A stretch of DNA of 64,000 nucleotides from Lichina pygmaea (Eukaryota; Ascomycota; Lichinomycetes; Lichinales; Lichinaceae), in NCBI GenBank assembly GCA_963422465.1, contig OY730172.1, positions 2,604,001-2,668,000 of the forward strand, read 5' to 3'. This document shows positions 59,292-64,000 of the stretch, one piece after another (the first letter of the stretch is position 1; each line of letters starts with the position of its first letter). A model generated the notes under the pieces. It made no database searches. It saw only the letters and a list, made by a program, of their open reading frames with translations, and had not been told where the DNA came from. A program made the translations under genes and the position numbers.

Positions 59292-59510
59292 CTTCTTTCA
59301 ACATGTTCGATGGGCACGGATGGACATCCAGCTCTTTCGAGGGAAGGTGCGGCTCCCTATTTTTGGCTTCGGAACGGGTGCTAAGATAGTCCGAGCAGCG
59401 CCGGAAAAATGATTACCCGGACCCCACCTCCCCTCCTTCCCCCGCAACCTCCAAACTGACAATGCCGGTGCAAGCACGCCTGGGATGATCGAAACCCGTC
59501 GACTTCATCG
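59292..59510. promoter_or_regulatory. divergent promoter, CYC3 / MVD1
   Basis: Only 219 bp separate the start codons of the heme lyase and the mevalonate-pathway enzyme, so both must share upstream sequence. Confidence 0.55.
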
Positions 59511-60826
59511 ATGGCAGCAGACAATAAGGTGTACATAGCCAGCACGACCGCGCCGGTAAATATCGCGGTCGTCAAGTGCGTACCTCTTACCACCGCTCCG
59601 CCCTTTTGTCTCGACCAAGCTGACTCTGCCATACATAAAGATACTGGGGCAAACGAGACCTCAAGCTCAACCTCCCCACCAACTCTTCGCTCTCCGTGAC
59701 CCTCTCACAGGACGACTTGCGGACCCATACAACGGCGAGCTGCTCTTCTGGATTCGACGAGCCCGATAGCCTGCTCCTGAACAGCTCGCCGCAAGACATC
59801 CAGACCCCGAGAACGCAAGCCTGTCTACAGGCGCTCCGGTCATGGCGTCGCGAACTCGAAGCCTCGGATCCGTCACTTTCCCCATTGTCCAAGTATCCAT
59901 TGCGTATCGTGTCAGAGAACAACTTCCCTACCGCTGCTGGGCTCGCTAGTTCTGCTGCAGGCTTTGCGGCGCTAGTACGTGCCGTTGCGAATCTCTACGA
60001 CTTGCCCCAGACAGCCACCGAGCTCAGCCGGATCGCGCGGCAAGGCTCCGGCTCCGCGTGTCGCAGTCTCTTCGGCGGATATGTGGCCTGGCGCATGGGC
60101 GCCCAGGCCGATGGGTCGGATAGCATGGCGGACGAGATAGCCCCGGCAGCGCATTGGCCGGAGATGCGCGCATTGATCCTGGTCGTGTCTGCGGAGAAGA
60201 AAGCCGTGGGGTCGACGGTAGGCATGCAAGCCACCGTCGCCACGTCCTCGCTCTTCAAGATGCGGGCCGAGCAAGTCGTTCCCGCTCGAATGCGCGAGAT
60301 GGAGGAAGCCATTCGTGCCAGGAATTTCCCCACATTTGCACGCCTGACCATGCAAGAGAGCAACAACTTCCACGCCACTTGTCTAGATACGCATCCGCCA
60401 ATCTTCTACCTCAACGATGTCAGTCGAGCCGCCATCAAAGTGGTCGAAGCGATCAACGCAGCGGCAGCGGGGCCGGCAGGAGAAGGGCCAATCGCAGCAT
60501 ATACGTTCGACGCGGGACCAAACGCCGTGATATACTATCTCGCGTCAAACGAAGACCGAGTCGTGGGAGCTTTCAAGGGCATCTTGAACAAAGTAACCTC
60601 ATGGAAGACGCCCACGCCCACGACCACCGCCAACGACGCGAAATCCGACGGCGACGAGAAGAACTCGGAGCCATCCAGCCAGGCCGCTCTCGACGGCTTG
60701 AATCGCGTCGATGTCCTCACGCTGAACGACGGCGTGAGCAGCGTGATCCAGACGAGCGTCGGCGACGGTCCCAGGCGGACCGACCACCATCTTGTCGATG
60801 GCTCTGGAAGCCCTGTTGCTTCGTAG
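59511..60826 (+). CDS. MVD1: diphosphomevalonate decarboxylase
   Basis: Exons 59511-59575 and 59641-60826 (416 aa). It makes isopentenyl diphosphate from mevalonate diphosphate, using ATP, in sterol and isoprenoid synthesis. Residues seen: APVNIAVVK joined across the intron to YWGKRDLKLNLPTNSSL; the GHMP ATP-binding loop FPTAAGLASSAAGFAAL (about 117-133); RQGSGSACRSLFGGYVAW; SNNFHATCLDTHPPIFYLND; and TFDAGPNAV with the catalytic Asp near 312. The C-terminal 60 residues are low-complexity (TPTPTTTAND and onward) and longer than in yeast. The first intron position follows only 21 codons. Confidence 0.95.
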
Positions 60827-61642
60827 CGCTATGGAACGGATACTCCTTGCGGGTGTGGAGGGAGGGTCGTCTTGAAGGAGGACCGAGGAGGGAGTGCCGG
60901 AGGCCGGGCAGTACAATGAAGTGGGAGGGAAGTGTCGGGGAATGGGTAAGAGGGAAATACACGCAATGATTTATCTATGGTTTCTTACCTGATGCTGCGT
61001 CGTGACATGCCTGGATCATGTATGTCTGGATCATGACACGACTGGATCATGTACGCCCGTCGACATGAGAGATAGCATGAGATGCTTCCACACGATATGA
61101 CATGACAAGATACCGTACAACACCAAAGTACTAGCTCTTCCCAAAGGGCCAACCACCAGATCTAGGCTTTGAGTAGGTCGTTCGGCCTACGCATGTATTT
61201 GCGGATAGAGTGCATAAGCAGCTTGACGTATGGACGGATGGACGGATAGATGATTGAAGAGATGGATGGATAGACGGATCGATTGAGGGATGCAGGGATA
61301 GATAGATGGACTGCATGTGCGCCCACAGCAACTATGATAGGGCTTCAAGTTATGCATCTACTACTGAGCTACTTCTAGTCTAGACCCGCATGAACTGCCA
61401 GTCCCAGTATACACGGAGCGCGCAGAAGACGAAGATCTCCTCTCCCTCTTCCCTCTTCTCCCTTCCCCCCCCAAAAAGAAAAAGAGAGATCGTAGGATCA
61501 CCCTCGCATATTACAGGATGAACAGCCAGGTTTCTCACAGACGGCTCTATTCTCTATACACGAGCCAGTCCTCAGGAACGTCTGTCTGTCTATCTATCGC
61601 CGGTCTAGAAAAAGAAGGTGTTCGACCGAGAACAACGGTGAG
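60827..61642. other. convergent intergenic, no gene seen
   Basis: 3' regions of MVD1 and ELP1. It contains GGATCATG(A/T) repeats (61010-61055) and GATGGACGGATAGA-type repeats (61228-61310). Confidence 0.5.
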
Positions 61643-64000
61643 TTAGGAGGAGAAATCAAGCAAGGAGAGCTTTTCAAATGGAAGCACGACAGGTAGATGC
61701 TCGGTTGCCTTAGCCGGCGGTGTTGAGTTGAGCTGTGGTCCTGGGTGCAGCTGTTGTCCCAGTTGTAGCAGAGGAGTCGGGGTCGATTGGAATACGTCGT
61801 CGACCGCGGTCCGACACAGCTCGATGATTTCGTGCAAGGCCTTGTCGACGGCGATGGCGCGCTCGCGCATGCGGCGCCTGATGAGGCCTTCGATGAGTCT
61901 GCCCACGTCGTCCCTGACGCTGTTGACTCGGTCGATGAGCCGGCGGATGGAGCTGACCAGGTACTCCTCCTCGTACACCGTTCCCTTCTTGCCCCGGGCG
62001 CGCTTGCGCTCCTCGCGCCGCCGGTTCTTGGAGGTGTTGCGCGACGTCTGCGTGTTGATCGTCCCTGTGCGGTTGGTGTATCGCGTGAACAGAGATGCTG
62101 ATGTCGACGTGTCTGTTGCGGCCAGCGAGATGTTGTCCGGAATGTCAGACGCAGTTTCACCTTCGTAGAAAGCCACTGGGTTCGGTGGTTAGCGGGTGAA
62201 AGTGGACGGGAGGGATGGGAGGCTGCGCTCACTGGGGTCGTCTTGCTTCTTGCTTCGTAGCTCCCTCACCCTAGGCACTTGGGCGTTGAGCTGGCCCTTG
62301 AAGTCCGCCAGTAACTCGGCCGTCTCAGCCATCGACTCGGCAAGCGCTGGATCGACCACCTGTTCTAACAGTGAGCCGTTCGATGTTGACACGACCAGGT
62401 GAATGGCATCGGCGAAGAAGTAGCCTTTGCACAGAACCCTTGCGCCTTTGGTCATGTCCGACTCGTAGTCGATGAACAGCCTGGCCGAGTTGAAGTAGTC
62501 CTTTTCTTCGTACAGAGAGTCGGCGAGGGATACGGCAAGGCCACGGACGTTGGTTGGTGGAAGAGGAACTCGAAAAGCGCAAGATAGCGCCTCACGCCAG
62601 CAACCCGCTGCACGAAATGCCTCCATTGCTTTCTGATGGAGCTGTACGTACTCAAAGGCTGACGGGCATCAGCAAGGCTCCATATACGCTTGCAAGATGG
62701 CTCACCTATACCAGCGTCTCGGAACAAAGACTTCACCATCAGGTACTCCGCGTACAAAGTCATAACGTCATCGAACTTCTCGGCTTCATATCTGTACAGG
62801 GACAAAGCCGCCTTGTGGAGTTCATGAGCGATCGTGTAGCTCTTGAATTCTTCAAAGGCATTCATCGCTTGAAGATGCGTCAGCGCTTTCGAGTATCGGC
62901 GTAGATGATCGTCAACCGTAAAGAATCGTCGGAGCGGTGGCATCTCTTGTAAGCTCTGAAGGAACGGCAGATACTCCCGGGGATCCTGCGTCCAGGTTGT
63001 CAGGCGGGAAGCCTCTGATACGACTGTAGGATTACCTTCTGAGATCGTTGAGCAACTAGTAGCGCGAGTTCGAGATCGTATAGGCCCAAGGCGTGCTCAA
63101 AGAGCCTGTTGACGTCGGCAAGAAAGCAAATGTGCTCAACCGCCGGCTCGACCAGATCCGGAGATTCCGCTAATCCACGTTAGAGGACAAGTTTCCATAA
63201 CGAGTCAGGATGAGTACCCCTTAGCTTGACAATGACTTGAAGTGCCGAGTCTAGATCCGGAGGCAGTTTCGATACATGTGCTGTGACAATGTTCTGCAGA
63301 TGCTTCGGCGTAAGAACAGTCAAGGAGGCAAGAAAAGCGTCGCAGATGCTGTTGACTTTGGATATCTGCTTCCCGCTAGAAGATATGCCATCCATAACTG
63401 CCGATCCCGTTGATGCATCAACTGGGTTTGAGACATCCTTAGGCAAAGTGGTCCTGTACATGGTTTTGGTGACATCCTCTTCCCTGTCTGATGTTAGAGC
63501 AATCGAGGGGGAAGACGCTTGAGCTGACCTTAGCTGCGACAGAAAAAGATCAACATGCTCCACCTTTCCAACCTGATCGATGAAGATCCCAACGTTCGAT
63601 ATGAATTGTTTAGGTATATAGTCATGCAGAATATTCATATCGACCCGTTGGTTTCTGCAGGCGAAAAATGCCGATCTGTAGTCCTTGGCAGCAATGCATT
63701 CCCGAATTCGCCCGACCACCAATGCTCTGGGATACACAGTCTCCAAGTTCCCGCGGGGCATTTGCAGTACAACTGCAAAGCTTGTCGGCATCACAGTGAC
63801 GATTCCGGCTCCACGCTCAATAGACCTGCACCGCTCATCGTGTTCTGGCTCATCTGGTGGCACGGAGAGCTCTGCAATAACGTGAGCCAAAGGACATTGA
63901 AGAACCAGGAGAGCTTACCGTTTAAATCAGTTAGATGAACAAACTTGAGCAGGTGCTGTACAGTCGTGAAAATCAGGTACGTTGGAGTAATCGCGAAGGA
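61643..64000 (-). CDS. ELP1: Elongator complex subunit 1, C-terminal half
   Basis: Exons visible: >64000-63919, 63871-63218, 63169-63036, 62985-62706, 62658-62233 and 62175-61643, giving 702 residues plus the stop; the WD40 N-terminal half lies beyond the window. Elp1 is the scaffold of Elongator, which modifies wobble uridines of tRNA. Motifs seen: RGAGIVTVMPTSFAVVLQMP, RGNLETVYPRALVV, AVEHICFLADVNRLFEHALG, SQKDPREYLPFLQSLQEMPP, SLYRYEAEKFDDVMTLYAEY, AGCWREALSCAF, SLADSLYEEKDY and KGYFFADAIHLV. The basic stretch KNRRREERKRARGKKGTVYE is the region linked to tRNA binding in yeast. Introns of 47-57 nt all close in phase. It is convergent with MVD1. Confidence 0.95.

Overview
The window is nuclear DNA of a filamentous ascomycete (Pezizomycotina). 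The evidence is the gene set (UFD2, YVH1, NDC1, PEP12-type syntaxin, cytochrome c heme lyase, mevalonate diphosphate decarboxylase, ELP1, mitochondrial malonyl transacylase), short GT-AG introns (47-120 nt, with CTAAC/CTGAC-like branch sites), a Zn2Cys6 regulator, GC-rich codons with long Gly, Pro and Ala runs, and decayed transposons whose in-frame stops look like C-to-T decay. I cannot name the genus. All gene models below were spliced by eye, and reading phase closes across every exon junction given.

Layout. 0-5 kb: a truncated secreted-protein gene, then a transposon nest (a Mutator-like TIR element split by a 5'-truncated LINE, followed by a Tc1-like remnant). 5.7-7.2 kb: MCT1. 8.6-9.1 kb: an intact second copy of the TIR element. 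12.9-16.0 kb: a regulator that joins a Zn2Cys6 DNA-binding domain to a complete maltose-acetyltransferase-type enzyme. 17.5-20.6 kb: an ankyrin-like protein whose middle is six 114-bp tandem repeats, the inner four apparently identical. 21-34 kb: gene-poor, with a DUF6594 membrane-protein relic, a LINE ORF1 relic, an RlpA-like secreted protein and a Ty3/Gypsy integrase relic. 34.1-38.2 kb: UFD2 (nine exons). 39.6-41.2 kb: YVH1. 45.5-48.3 kb: a C2H2 zinc-finger protein. 50.6-64 kb: a compact housekeeping block of AIM19-like/HLJ1 (divergent), NDC1/PEP12 (divergent), CYC3/MVD1 (divergent) and the C-terminal half of ELP1, running off the right edge.

These genes are not a pathway cluster. They are ordinary conserved loci on a chromosome where dense conserved islands alternate with transposon-bearing, microsatellite-rich spacers. 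The most unusual items are the C6/acetyltransferase fusion, the repeat-expanded ankyrin-like protein, and the nested transposon whose target-site duplications can be read directly. No tRNA, rRNA or CRISPR was seen.
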